Part shown: one piece after another, positions 1-12,561 of the stretch
Layout: each line of letters begins with the position of its first letter
Position numbering within the stretch: the stretch's first letter is position 1
NCBI GenBank assembly: GCA_024760905.1
Contig: CM045738.1
Span: forward strand, 45,270,797-45,334,796
DNA length: 64,000 bases
Direction of reading: 5' to 3'
Origin: Plotosus lineatus
Lineage: Eukaryota; Chordata; Actinopteri; Siluriformes; Plotosidae
Translations under genes and position numbers: made by a program
Notes under the pieces: generated by a model
Seen by the model: only the letters and a program-made list of their open reading frames with translations
Databases searched by the model: none
What the model was told of the DNA's origin: nothing

Positions 1-1334
1 TGAACAGTAAATAACTAGAGGACTTGGATGTGCTTTGTAATGATGAATGCCAATTTTGTAAGAGATGATCAGATAACGTCTGCTTAAAAACTGAAATAAA
101 AATATCAACATCACCAATATCCTGTGATACCCAAGTGAAACCAAACCCCAGTCTGAACAAAATATTTTTAATATACGATGCCCATGTTGTGCGTCCAGAC
201 TCATCTAATTCCTTCAACATTAAATAGAACTGGTGAGGTAATCTAGAACTTGGAAGTCTTAAAAGTCTACACCAAAATTTAACGGCCCTTGTCATATAAG
301 TAATTTGTAGGGGGAACCTGCCACATTCACCTAGAATCATATTATTACAACAAGTTTTGCCAACTTTCAAGAAATATTTACCAGTTTTTATTTGTATTTG
401 CTCAATAATTTTACAATAAGTGGTACCACAAATTTCTGAACCATAACATAGTATGGGTTTAACCATAGCATCGAATATTTTAAAAAGATCTACAAAAGCC
501 AAAACCCTGCTCTCTTTGATATCTATAGATAGCAATAAGAGCTTTATTAGCTTGAGAGGCTAGAGTAGTCTGAGCCTTAGTCCAAACTAGCCGAGGTGTG
601 AACACAATTCCCAAATACCTATAATGAGAAACAACCTCTAGCCTCTGACCACACAAACACCATTTTTCATAATATCTCAGAGGACCACTATTCCTAAAAA
701 CCATAACCTTTATCTTTGCAATATTCACTTTCATTCCAGTGAGTTGACAAAATTTTTCTAAACCATAAATTTTCTTCTGCAGCTGGAGAGCACTATCCGA
801 GACTGATGACATCATCATCCGCAAACATTAGAGCATACAAATTACTAACATCAGGAGAAATATATAAACCTCGAACACCAAACTGTTCCATACACTCTAC
901 GAGTTGATTTATAAAAATTATGAACATTTGCGGACTAAGGATGCACCCTTGTCTTGTGCCCATGCTTCAATCAAAATATTGAGAGACCATGGGATGTTCT
1001 AACACAAGCTGATAGATTACTATACATTGATTCGAGACTGTTATAAAATCCGCCACAAATACCAACTTTCTGCAAACTCCACAATAAACTGTTATGATTC
1101 ACCGTATCAAAGGCCTTGGAGGAATCTATAAATAAACAATAAAACCTCCCTTTCTTCTTACATGAATATTTCTGCACCATGGCCTGGAGTGAAAATATGT
1201 GATCAAGAGTAGAGTAGTTATCCTTAAAACCTGCCTGAGATTCATCAATAATATTCTCATTCTCACACCAAACCTTTAACCTGCCATTGAGAATAGAAGT
1301 AAAAATCTTACAAACTGAGTCAATAAGAGATATC
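1..1334 (-). mobile_element. Non-LTR retrotransposon fragment, reverse transcriptase to C-terminus
   Basis: Read on the minus strand this encodes most of a LINE reverse transcriptase. It starts with ISLIDSVCKIFTSILNGRL (about 1334-1270), then DESQAGF, FIDSSKAFDTVNH, GTRQGCILSP and the catalytic FADD box near 810-825. The C-terminal part runs on to base 1 (ending LDESGRTTWAS and GFGFTWVSQD), so the element continues outside the window. The frame breaks just after FADD, so this copy is dead. The 5' side stops exactly where the 13-bp minisatellite begins; the endonuclease part is missing. The clade looks I/Nimb-like, but that is from memory of the family and is uncertain. Confidence 0.85.
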
Positions 1335-3692
1335 AATAAGAGATATTAATAAGAGATATCAATAAGAAATATCAATAAGAGATATCAATAAGAAATATCA
1401 ATAAGAGATATCAATAAGAGATATCAATAAGAAATATCAAGAGATATCAATAAGAGATATCAATAAGAAATATCAAGAGATATCAATAAGAGATATCAAT
1501 AAGAAATATCAAGAGATATCAATAAGAGATATCAATAAGAAATATCAAGAGATATCAATAAGAGATATCAATAAGAGATATCAAGAGATATCAATAAGAG
1601 ATATCAATAAGAAATATCAATAAGAGATATCAATAAGAAATATCAATAAGAGATATCAATAAGAAATATCAAGAGATATCAATAAGAGATATCAATAAAA
1701 GATATCAATAAGAAATATCAATAAGAGATATCAATAAGAGAAATCAATAAGAAATATCAATAAGAGATATCAATAAGAGATATCAATAAGAGATATCAAT
1801 AAGAGAAATCAATAAGAGAAATCAATAAGAGATATCAATAAGAGATATCAATAAGGGATATCAATAAGAAATATCAAGAGATATCAATAAGAGATATCAA
1901 TAAGAGATATCAATAAGAAATATCAAGAGATATCAATAAGAGATATCAATAAGAGATATCAATAAGAAATATCAAGAGATATCAATAAGAGATATCAATA
2001 AGAAATATCAATAAGAGATATCAATAAGAAATATCAATAAGAGATATCAATAAGAAATATCAAGAGATATCAATAAGAGATATCAATAAGAGATATCAAT
2101 AAGAAATATCAAGAGATATCAATAAGAGATATCAATAAAAGATATCAATAAGAAATATCAATAAGAGATATCAATAAGAAATATCAATAAGAGATATCAA
2201 TAAGAAATATCAAGAGATATCAATAAGAGATATCAATAAGAGATATCAATAAGAAATATCAAGAGATATCAATAAGAGATATCAATAAAAGATATCAATA
2301 AGAAATATCAATAAGAGATATCAATAAGAGAAATCAATAAGAAATATCAATAAGAGATATCAATAAGAGATATCAATAAGAGATATCAATAAGGGATATC
2401 AATAAAAGATATCAATAAGAAATATCAATAAGAGATATCAATAAGAGAAATCAATAAGAAATATCAATAAGAGATATCAATAAGAGATATCAATAAGAGA
2501 TATCAATAAGAAATATCAATAAGAGATATCAATAAGAGATATCAATAAGAAATATCAATAAGAAATATCAATAAGAGATATCAATAAGAAATATCAATAA
2601 GAAATATCAATAAGAGATATCAATAAGAAATATCAATAAGAAATATCAATAAGAAATATCAATAAGAGATATCAATAAGAAATATCAATAAGAGATATCA
2701 ATAAGAGATATCAATAAGAAATATCAATAAGAGATATCAATAAGAAATATCAATAAGAAATATCAAGAGATATCAATAAGAAATATCAATAAGAGATATC
2801 AATAAGAAATATCAAGAGATATCAATAAGAGATATCAATAAGAGATATCAATAAGGGATATCAATAAGAAATATCAAGAGATATCAATAAGAGATATCAA
2901 TAAGAGATATCAATAAGAAATATCAAGAGATATCAATAAGAGATATCAATAAGAGATATCAATAAGAAATATCAAGAGATATCAATAAGAAATATCAAGA
3001 GATATCAATAAGAGATATCAATAAGAGATATCAATAAGAAATATCAAGAGATATCAATAAGAGATATCAATAAAAGATATCAATAAGAAATATCAATAAG
3101 AGATATCAATAAGAAATATCAATAAGAGATATCAATAAGAAATATCAAGAGATATCAATAAGAGATATCAATAAAAGATATCAATAAGAAATATCAATAA
3201 GAGATATCAATAAGAGAAATCAATAAGAAATATCAATAAGAGATATCAATAAGAGATATCAATAAGGGATATCAATAAAAGATATCAATAAAAGATATCA
3301 ATAAGAGAAATCAATAAGAAATATCAATAAGAGATATCAATAAGAGATATCAATAAGAGATATCAATAAGAGATATCAATAAGAAATATCAATAAGAAAT
3401 ATCAATAAGAGATATCAATAAGAAATATCAATAAGAAATATCAATAAGAGATATCAATAAGAAATATCAAGAGATATCAATAAGAGATATCAATAAGAAA
3501 TATCAATAAGAGATATCAATAAGAAATATCAATAAGAGATATCAATAAGAGATATCAATAAGAAATATCAAGAGATATCAATAAGAAATATCAATAAGAG
3601 ATATCAATAAGAAATATCAAGAGATATCAATAAGAGATATCAATAAGAAATATCAATAAGAAATATCAATAAGAGATATCAATAAGAAATAT
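1321..3692. repeat. 13-bp minisatellite, first block
   Basis: About 2.4 kb of tandem units of the form caataagagatat. Recurrent variants have GAAAT in place of GAGAT, GGGAT, AAAGAT or GAGAAATC, and a shortened 8-bp unit (atcaagag). Most units carry the palindrome GATATC. Units are arranged in a higher order: 1981-2130 and 2131-2280 are the same 150-bp block with one mismatch. The first unit (1321-1333) is at the same time the coding sequence of the LINE fragment at 1-1334. No unique spacers are present. Confidence 0.97.
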
Positions 3693-6600
3693 TTCATTTT
3701 TTTCATTTCATTTATTTATTAATGACCACACAACCAAGTTGGTGGAATTTGCTATCGGTACAGCACTCAGCTATGACAAAAGTTACAAAGGACATTAACG
3801 ACACACATCATACAACAAAGACAGCACACATGAAAACAAATGATTACAAATATTTCCATAACAACTACAGTAATAATTAACAACAAAAAGACAGACAAGG
3901 CTATAATGTACATTCAGTGCAAAGAGTTCAGAGTCCTTATGACTGTAGGGAAAAAACTGTTCTTGAAACGGGATGTTCTGGTGGGAAGAGATCGATATCG
4001 CCTCCTAGAGGGCAGCGGTTGAAACAAATGATGGGCAGGGTGAGAGGGATCAGAGGTGATTTTTTTTGTGTTCTTAAGATTGAGCGTTTATGATATATTG
4101 ATTGGACTGATGGAAGGGGGGAGCCAATGATCCTGGATGATTTATTGACCATGCGCTGTAGTTTTTTCTGTGAGTTGCTGTCTAGGCTGCCATACCAAAC
4201 TGTTATGGATGAAGTGAGAGTGCTCTCAATGATGGCGGAGTAGAAACGGAGGAGGAGATTTGTTTTCACTCTGAATTTCTTGAGCTGTCTCAGGAAAAAC
4301 AGTCTTTGGTGGACTTTTTTTGTGAATGTAGTCTGTGTTAGTGTTCCATTTTAGTGTATTGTTTATGTGAGTGCCGAGAAATTTGAAATAGTCAGTTATG
4401 GCTATGGGTTCATTGGAGATGTGAATGGGAGTTTGGATTGAGGCTGTGTGCCTGAAGTCAATTATTAGTTCTTGTGTTTTGGATGGGTTGAGCTGGAGAT
4501 TGTTTTCTTGGCACCAGGAGACAGCTTGGGCTACTTGTTGGCGGTACTGGTGTTCATTATCCATAGTTATGAGTCCAATGATAGTAGTGTCGTCTGCATA
4601 CTTAAAAATGGAAACCGAACTGTGATGGGATGTCATATGGTTTGTGTACAAAGAAAAAAGCCATGGTGAGAGGACGCAACCCTGGGGGACACCTGTGCTG
4701 AGGGTCAGAGGTCGAGATGAGAGGTTACCCATTTTAACCCTTTGTTGCCTTTTCCATAGGAAGCTCCATAACCAATGGCAAAGACAGGGGTCAATGTTCA
4801 TGTCCGTCAGTTTATTGAAGAGGTTGACCAGGTTTATTGTGTTAAAAGCAGAACTGAAGTCAATGAAAAGGATACGGGCGTAGCTGTTAGGAGACTCAAG
4901 GTGCTGCAAGATGTGGTAGAGGGCCAGGTTGACGGCATCCTCAACAGACCTGTTGGCACGGTAAACAAATTGATGAGGGTCGAGCAGTGGATGCCTTCAG
5001 ATGATTAAGGATGATGCGTTCAAACGACTTCATGACCACGGATGTTAGGGTGATTAGTCTGTAGTCATTGAGACATGAGATCTTTGATGATTTTGGGACA
5101 GGGATTATGGATGAAACCTTGAAACACAGTGGAACTGTACAGTGGCGGAGGGACGTATTAAAGATGGAGGTGAATATTTGGGCCAGTTGAGCTGCGCAGT
5201 ACTTAAGAACAGCAGGGGTGATCCCGTCTGGGCCAGCTGCTTTCCTCTTTTTATTTTTCTTAAAGACGTTCCTGACCTCTTCCTCCTGGATGTGAAATGA
5301 GGGGTGTGGGAGGGGGTGAGGGAGGGGATGGGGGGGGGGGGGGACTGGGGACTGTTCAAACCTCCCATAGAACTCATTGAGTGTGTTTGGAAGGTCCATA
5401 TCAATGTCAGATGAAATGGAGGGGTTTTTTTTGTAATTAGTCATGTCCTTTAGTTTTTTCCATACATATCGGGTATTGTTTGATGTGATCTGATGTTCCA
5501 GCTTAATTGCATAGTTTGATTTAGCTTTCCTGATTGCAGACCTCAATTGATATTTGGCAGTGGTGTATGACTCCTTGTCTCCGCTGAGGAAAGCAGAGTT
5601 CTTTTTCTTGCGTATGAGTAAGATATCTTTTGTAAACCAAGGTTTGTTATTACTGTATGCCTCCACAGTTTTTGTTGGGATACACAGATCCACGCAGAAG
5701 TTGATGTATGACGTCACCACGTCCGTGAGCACGTCGAGGCAGTTCTCACCTGCACTGAATACATCCCAATCAGTGCATTCAAAGCAGCCTCTCAAAGTCT
5801 CAACGGCTGCCCTGGACCAGGACTTAACTGTTTTGGATGTGGAGTTTGTGGATTTAAGTTTTTGTTTGTACTTCGGGATGAGGAGCAGCATGGCGTGGTC
5901 GGACGTTCCGAGCAGAGCCCTTGGGAAAGCTCGGTAAGCATCGCTGATGGTGACGTAGCAATGGTCCAGTGTGTTCGTGCCTCTGCTAGGACATGTGACC
6001 AGTTGAATATAGTTGGGGAGTTCGGTGGACAAGTTGGTATGATTAAAGTCACCGAGCACAGTAACTACTGCGTCGGGATGAGAGTTTTCAACGGTTGATA
6101 TGTAGGTTGCAAGCTCCGTGATGGCGAAGTTGGCGTTAGCCGATGGCGGGATGTAAACGCCAATCAGTATAACGGAGGCAAATTCTCTCGGGAGGTAGGC
6201 GGGTCTGCATTTCACGCTGATGTATTCCAATTGTGGTGAACAAGTAGTGTTTAATACAGTCGGGTTGCTACACCAGCGTTGGTTAATCAAGAAACAAATT
6301 CCACCACCTTTAGTTTTTGTAGATAGCTTGACTGACCTGTCAGCACGGTAGAGTGAGAAGCCGGGCGGGGTTACCGCCTGGTCTGGAACGCTGTGGTCGA
6401 GCCAGGTCTCGGTCAGGCAGATGGCAGAACAGTCTTTGTAATCCTTCTTATTTTGGAGAAGAAGGAAGAGTTCGTCAATTTTATTTCAGATAGATCTCAC
6501 GTTTCTCAGCAGCAGAGCCGGTAAAGGTGGGCGGTACGGCCGCTTCCTGAACCTGGAAAGGACGCCGGCTCGTCGCTTCCTCCTGTCTCGCTTGCGGCTC

Positions 6601-6837
6601 CAGGAGGTCGGATATCCAGATGAGTTGTTCATTTCTAGAATTTCCGCAGGTAGCGATGAGATCATGGATGAAACAGTCGCTGCTGAGTTTGCTCTAAGGG
6701 ATAGTAACTCCCAACGAGTGTATGTGAGAAGACATTCCGACTTTTTAACATAAAACATTGACAAAAGTGCAAGACATAGAAGCAGAGCCTGTGCCGGGGC
6801 GAGCCTCACGGCCGCCATCCCCTCACGGCCGCCATCC
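3693..6837 (-). mobile_element. Rex1/CR1/L2-type LINE inserted in the minisatellite
   Basis: A 3.1-kb element on the minus strand, bordered on both sides by the same 13-bp minisatellite. The 5' end (near 6837) carries a duplicated GC-rich segment (ggcggccgtgagg twice). It is followed by a leader-like region, an AP endonuclease domain and a reverse transcriptase. The 3' end (3693-3730) is a short A/T-rich tail with TGAAA repeats and no long poly(A), as in CR1/L2/Rex1 elements. The element may be close to full length. Target duplications cannot be recognised inside the tandem repeat. Confidence 0.9.
3937..6837 (-). pseudogene. LINE ORF2 (endonuclease plus reverse transcriptase), disabled
   Basis: The AP endonuclease begins with RNVRSI near 6486, interrupted by a TGA stop directly before NKIDEL. 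It continues with ICLTETWL, KGGGICFLI, GVYIPPSAN, VLGDFNH and GTSDHAMLLL. The linker contains KPWFTKDI. The reverse transcriptase follows with AAGPDGITPAVLK, DFSSAFNTI, STGVPQGCVLSP (about 4690-4655) and the catalytic KYADDT box (about 4590). Reading changes frame near 4940 and again near 4265, with the C-terminal part (TVWYGS) ending at 3937. One stop and two frameshifts make this copy inactive. Confidence 0.88.
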
Positions 6838-8312
6838 ATCAATAAGAGATATCAATAAGAGATATCAATAAGAAATGTCAATACGAGATATCAATAAGAA
6901 ATATCAAGAGATATCAATAAGAAATATCAATAAGAGATATCAATAAGAAATATCAAGAGATATCAATAAGAGATATCAATAAGAAATATCAATAAGAAAT
7001 ATCAATAAGAGATATCAATAAGAAATATCAAGAGATATCAATAAGAGATATCAATAAGAAATATCAAGAGATATCAATAAGAGATATCAATAAGAAATAT
7101 CAAGCGATATCAATAAGAGATATCAATAAGAGATATCAATAAGAGATATCAATAAGAAATATCAAGAGATATCAATAAGAGATATCAATAAGAAATATCA
7201 AGAGATATCAATAAGAGATATCAATAAGAAATATCAATAAGAGATATCAATAAGAGATACCAATAAGAGATATCAATAAGAAATATCAATAAGAGATATC
7301 AAGAAATATCAATAAGAGATATCAATAAGAGATACCAATAAGAGATATCAATAAGAGCTATCAATAAGAGATATCAATAAGAAATATCAATAAGAAATAT
7401 CAATAAGAAATATCAATAAGAGATATCAATAAGAGATACCAATAAGAGATATCAATAAGAAATATCAATAAGAGATATCAAGAAATATCAATAAGAGATA
7501 TCAATAAGAGATACCAATAAGAGATATCAATAAGAGCTATCAATAAGAGATATCAATAAGAGCTATCAATTAGAGATATCAATAAGAAATATCAATAAGA
7601 AATATCAATAAGAGCTATCAATAAGAGATATCAATAAGAAATATTAATAAAAATATCAATAAGAGATATCAATAAGAAATATCAAGAAATATCAATAAGA
7701 GATATCAATAAGAGATACCAATAAGAGATATCAATAAGAGCTATCAATAAGAGCTATCAATAAGAGATATCAATAAGAAATATCAATAAGAGATATCAAG
7801 AGATATCAATAAGAGATATCAATAAGAAATATCAATAAGAGATATCAAGAAATATCAATAAGAGATATCAAGAAATATCAATAAGAGATATCAATAAGAG
7901 ATACCAATAAGAGATATCAATAAGAAATATCAATAAGAAATATCAATTAGAGATATCAATAAGAAATATCAATAAGAAATATCAATAAGAGCTATCAATA
8001 AGAGATATCAATAAGAAATATCAATAAAAATATCAATAAAAATATCAATAAGAGATATCAATAAGAGATATCAATAAGAGATATCAAGAGATATCAATAA
8101 GAGATATCAATAAGAAATATCAATAAGAGATATCAAGAAATATCAATAAGAGATACCAATAAGAGATATCAATAAGAAATATCAATAAGAGATATCAAGA
8201 GATATCAATAAGAGATATCAATAAGAGATATCAATAAGAAATATCAATAAAAGATATCAATAAAAGATATCAATAAGAGATATCAATAAGAGATATCAAT
8301 AAGAGATATCTT
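6838..8312. repeat. 13-bp minisatellite, second block
   Basis: The same 13-bp repeat resumes after the LINE and runs for about 1.5 kb. It has the ordinary GATATC units but also variants that are rare or absent in the first block: GATACC, GAGCTATC and TAAAAATATC. These variants occur as repeated groups, for example around 7310-7350 and 7495-7535. The array ends at 8312 in sequence that is not LINE. Confidence 0.96.
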
Positions 8313-8419
8313 ATTAGACCTTCATCATCAGGAACCATAAACACGCCGGGATTGCCACCTGTACCAATCGGATCATGAGCACAGAACTATGATTATAAAA
8401 CTTATGGACCTCTGGAACC

Positions 8420-8745
8420 AGGGCAGTGGTGGCCTGGTGGTAAAGGTGCTGAATCACTTATCCTAAGGTTGGGGGTTCAAGCCCCACTCGCCACGGGTTG
8501 TCACTGTCCCGCCCAGTGCATTAACTGGGTTATCAAAGGCCGGCCGTGTCTCTCACTGTCTATGGTGTGAGGTTCATGTGAGAGAACCATTGCTGACTTT
8601 CGTAAAGAGGAGCTGCAAAACCGTCAGCGTGTTTCTGCCCTGCGATGGCCTGGTGAGCTCTCCAGGGTGTACCGGAGTTGGCTGGGATGGGGCCAGCCTC
8701 CCTGAAACCCTAATTAGGATTAAGCGGTTACAGAAAATGAACTGA
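8420..8745 (+). mobile_element. tRNA-derived SINE, intact copy with target duplication
   Basis: The tRNA-like head has A-box type (GTGGCCTGGTGGTAAAGG) and B-box type (GGGGTTCAAGCCCC) promoter blocks. The body holds 'tctcactgtctatggtg' and the tail reads 'ctaattaggattaagcggtt', ending in AAAATGA. It is flanked by a perfect 12-bp target-site duplication, ACCTCTGGAACC, at 8408-8419 and 8746-8757. This is the best reference copy for the related SINEs at 12221, 24002, 25243 and 58865. Confidence 0.9.
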
Positions 8746-8757
8746 ACCTCTGGAACC

Positions 8758-8917
8758 TTTAATCAGATTCACAGCCTTGGTTCATTGTCTTCAGGATTGT
8801 GTTTTCATAAACCGGGTCGAAGGAAACCCGCTTAAATCAAGGAAGTGCAATTGATTTCCGCCTGCGGCCGCTTCAACATAACAACAGATTCAAACATCTC
8901 TGAGGACGACAGATCAG

Positions 8918-8951
<34 letters not shown>

Positions 8952-9205
8952 GGGGGGGTTCCTCACAGCTCTTATTATTATTCCGAAAGAAATAATGAAA
9001 AAAGAAAGAAAATGATTGAAGTGAGGCACAAGGTTAAAATAATGAGGGAACGCAATAAAAATGTGGAAAGAAAAGAGAGAAACTAAAAAAAGGAAACAAG
9101 AGGAAGAAGAAAAAAAAACAAAAAATACAAGTACACCGACACTCAAAAGCTGTAAAACAGAACTGCATGAACCAGGAACTCCATTGGTCACTTGGTTCAC
9201 GGTTC

Positions 9206-9253
<48 letters not shown>

Positions 9254-9623
9254 AAGGTGAAAGGTTATATTGCATCTTTCAGCTCACTGAAGGTAATTTG
9301 ACATTTGATTGTGATCCGTGACAGTGACGCGAGCGATGCGGCGCCGCCCATTGCAGGTGTAAGTCTAACCATATAGAAAATACCACCTGGACATATTTTT
9401 AAATTAAAGTCGGGTCAAAAAATAAAATCAAGATCATAGTGACCTAATATTCATCAGAGACACGCCCACTTCCCAAGATATTTAAGTACACCTAGTTTGG
9501 TATGTATGAGGATATCGGTAGATAAGAAACATGGGCTGGACAAGCTTTTTCTTTTAAGTGAGGTCAAAGGTCAAGGTCACAGTGAACAAACATTGATACT
9601 CAATACACCACCTTATCAACCTA
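8758..9623. other. Intergenic, two TG microsatellites
   Basis: No gene seen. Perfect TG/GT repeats lie at about 8919-8948 and 9208-9251. The remainder is A-rich sequence. The stretch 9550-9590 holds clustered AGGTCA half-sites, described under findings. Confidence 0.7.
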
Positions 9624-11698
9624 CAGTAGGCCCCTATTTTTCGCGATGGTTTGGTTCCAGCCCTTCCCGCGAATCCTGGAAATCTGGAAGTTATTGACGT
9701 GGTTTTAAAACCCTAAGTATGATATTTCATGCGCTAAAATCTGCTTGATAAACACGTTCTCTCGCCAGGCTTACTCATTAATGCAGTAATAATGCAGTAA
9801 TAATGCAGTAATAATACAGTAATAATGCAGCAATAATGCAGTAATAATGCAGCAATAATACAGTAATAATACAGTAATGCAGTAATTCAGTAATAATGCA
9901 GTAATAATGCAGTAATAACACAGTAATAACGCAGTAATAACACAGTAATAACACAGTAATAACACAGTAATAATGCAGTAATAATGCAGCAATAATGCAG
10001 TAATAATGCAGCAATAATACAGTAATAATACAGTAATAATGCAGTAATGCAGTAATAATGCAGTAATAACACAGTAATAACGCAGTAATAACGCAGTAAT
10101 GACGCAGTAATGACGCAGTAATAATGCAGTAATAATGCAGTAATAATGAATAATACAGTAATAATGCAGTAATAATGCAGTAATGCAGCAATAATGCAGT
10201 AATAATACAGTAATAATGAAGTAATAATGAAGTAATAATACAGTAATAATAGAGTAATAATGCAGCAATAATGCAGTAATAATGCAGCAATAATGCAGTA
10301 TGGTTTGGTTCCAGCCCTTCCCGCGAATCCTGGAAATCTGGAAGTTATTGACGTGGTTTTAAAACCCTAAGTATGATATTTCATGCGCTAAAATCTGCTT
10401 GATAAACACGTTCTCTCGCCAGGCTTACTCATTAATGCAGTAATAATGCAGTAATAATGCAGTAATAATGCAGCAATAATGCAGTAATAATGCAGCAATA
10501 ATACAGTAATAATACAGTAATGCAGTAATAATGCAGTAATAACACAGTAATAACGCAGTAATAACACAGTAATAACGCAGTAATAATGCAGTAATAATGC
10601 AGCAATAATACAGTAATAATACAGTAATAATGCAGTAATGCAGTAATAACACAGTAATAACGCAGTAATAACACAGTAATAACACAGTAATAACGCAGTA
10701 ATAACGCAGTAATGATGCAGTAATGATGCAGTAATGATGCAGTAATAATACAGTAATAATGCAATAATGATTAATACAGTAATAATGCAGTAATAATGCA
10801 GCAATAATGCAGTAATAATACAGTAATAATGCAGTAATAATGCAGTAATAATGAAGTAATAATACAGTAATAATAGAGCAATAATGCAGCAATAATGCAG
10901 CAATAATGCAGCAATAATACAGTAATAATGCAGTAATAATTCTGTAATAATGCAGTATTAACGCAGTAATAACACAGTAATAACGCAGTAATAACGCAGT
11001 AATAACGCAGTAATAACACAGTAATAATGCAGTAATAATCCAGTAATGATGCAGTAATGATGCAGTAATGATGCAGTAATGATGCAGTAATAATACAGTA
11101 ATAATGCAATAATAATGAATAATACAGTAATAATGCAGTAATAATTCAGTAATAATGCAGTAATAATGCAGTAATAATACAGTAATAATACAGTAATAAT
11201 GCAGTAATAATACAGTAATAATTCAGTAATAATGCAGTAATAATACAGTAATAATGCAGTAATAACGCAGTAATGCAGTAATAATGAAGTAATAATGCAG
11301 TAATAATGCAGTAATAATACAGTAATAATACAGTAGCATGTAGTAATGATGAAGTAAAAACTTTTAATTTTTCTACTGTGATAATATTTATAAATAAAGC
11401 ACTTAGGCTCCTTCCCAGAAGCTGGAGAAGATGCAGAATGTTTGAGTGACATCATAGCGCTTAAATAATCATTAAAACACACGAAAAAATGTGAATTCAA
11501 GCAATCACGTTGATGACGTGAGCAAAGGAGAGAAAAAAGAGGTGTACATCTGTAACCAATCAGCAGGAGGGACAAAAAACAAAAGCTCTCAGCCATTGGC
11601 TAAATTTGAATCATGTGCCAGTTACTTCTGGGTTTGTCGCCAATCTGCGAGTATGCGGGGGCGGGACAGCTGAACCGCGAATGGTCAAGAGACTACTG
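9624..11698. mobile_element. Tigger/pogo-like DNA transposon expanded by a minisatellite
   Basis: Terminal inverted repeats start CAGTAGGCCC at 9624 and, in reverse complement, CAGTAGTCTC at 11698. Each is flanked by TA (9622-9623 and 11699-11700). TA target duplications and CAG-starting ends are typical of the pogo/Tigger group. The right part (11400-11698) matches the element at 44877-45665. Most of the interior has been replaced by an 11-bp minisatellite. No transposase remains. Confidence 0.75.
9776..11334. repeat. 11-bp TAATAATGCAG minisatellite
   Basis: Two arrays (about 9776-10300 and 10436-11334) are built of gcagtaataat units, with variants acagtaataat, gcaataataat and gcagtaataac. 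They are separated by a 137-bp copy of the left flank (10301-10437) that is identical to 9642-9778. Long apparent reading frames on the minus strand (repeating LLLHYYCII) come only from the repeat. Confidence 0.95.
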
Positions 11699-11801
11699 TA
11701 CATGTATTTACCAAGTTTGAGGCAGGTAGCGCCGATGAGTCAGAGGTTCCAGATGCAGCGATGCACAGTATGATCAGTTCGGGAGAGAGAGAGAGAGAGA
11801 T

Positions 11802-11802
<1 letters not shown>

Positions 11803-11859
<57 letters not shown>

Positions 11860-11886
11860 GTAGATAGATAGATCGATAGATAGATC

Positions 11887-11928
<42 letters not shown>
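11803..11928. repeat. GATA tetranucleotide microsatellite
   Basis: About 30 GATA units with a few GATC interruptions, preceded by a short GA run at 11784-11802. Confidence 0.97.
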
Positions 11929-12064
11929 AAGGAAAACCCAAAGGGAACCTCAGAGAAAGATAATGTGGAAATGAATGTGAATAAAATAAAGAATGAAATA
12001 ACAAAAACAAACAAACAAATAAATAACCAAAGAGCAGATAACAAAATTATAATAAGATGGAAAT

Positions 12065-12068
<4 letters not shown>

Positions 12069-12118
<50 letters not shown>

Positions 12119-12141
12119 AGCGAGAGAGAGAGAGATCGAGC

Positions 12142-12175
<34 letters not shown>

Positions 12176-12178
12176 AGA
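12069..12178. repeat. GA microsatellite
   Basis: Nearly pure GA repeat with TTGAGC and ATCGAGC interruptions. Confidence 0.97.
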
Positions 12179-12220
12179 GGATGTAAGAACTGCATTACAA
12201 ATGGTAAAGGAAAACAAAAA

Positions 12221-12561
12221 TTTTCTAAAACCCTTATTCCTCATTAGGGTCACGGGGAGGCTGGTGCCCATCCCAGCCAACTCCAGGCGAGGGCAGACTG
12301 CACCCTGGACAGCTCACCAGGCCATCGCAGGGCAGAAACACGCTGATGGCAATCGTTCTTTTCCATGACCCGCTCACCACAGACAGTGAGAGACACGGCC
12401 GGCCTGTGATAACCCAGTGCACCGGGGGGACAGCAGTAACAACCGGCTGAGGGTTTTTCATCACCACCTTCACCACCTTCACCACCACCACCACCATCAC
12501 CTCCACCACCACCACCTCCACCTCCACCACTTGCACCTTCACCACTAGGCCAGCACTGCTC
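12221..12561 (-). mobile_element. tRNA-derived SINE with an internal CCA-rich tract
   Basis: Reverse complement of the SINE type at 8420: the tail 'ctcattagggtcacgg' is on the left and the 'accactaggccagcactgc' head on the right. The part between body and head has become a CACCAC/CTCCACC repeat (about 12460-12545), which removed the B box. Confidence 0.8.

Noticed and set aside
1321..8312. Regular short repeats as a CRISPR array
   Set aside because: The repeats are contiguous 13-bp units without unique spacers, in vertebrate DNA.
9771..11109. Long minus-strand frames repeating LLLHYYCII
   Set aside because: They exist because the 11-bp repeat has no stop in those frames; composition and overlap in three frames show they are not genes.
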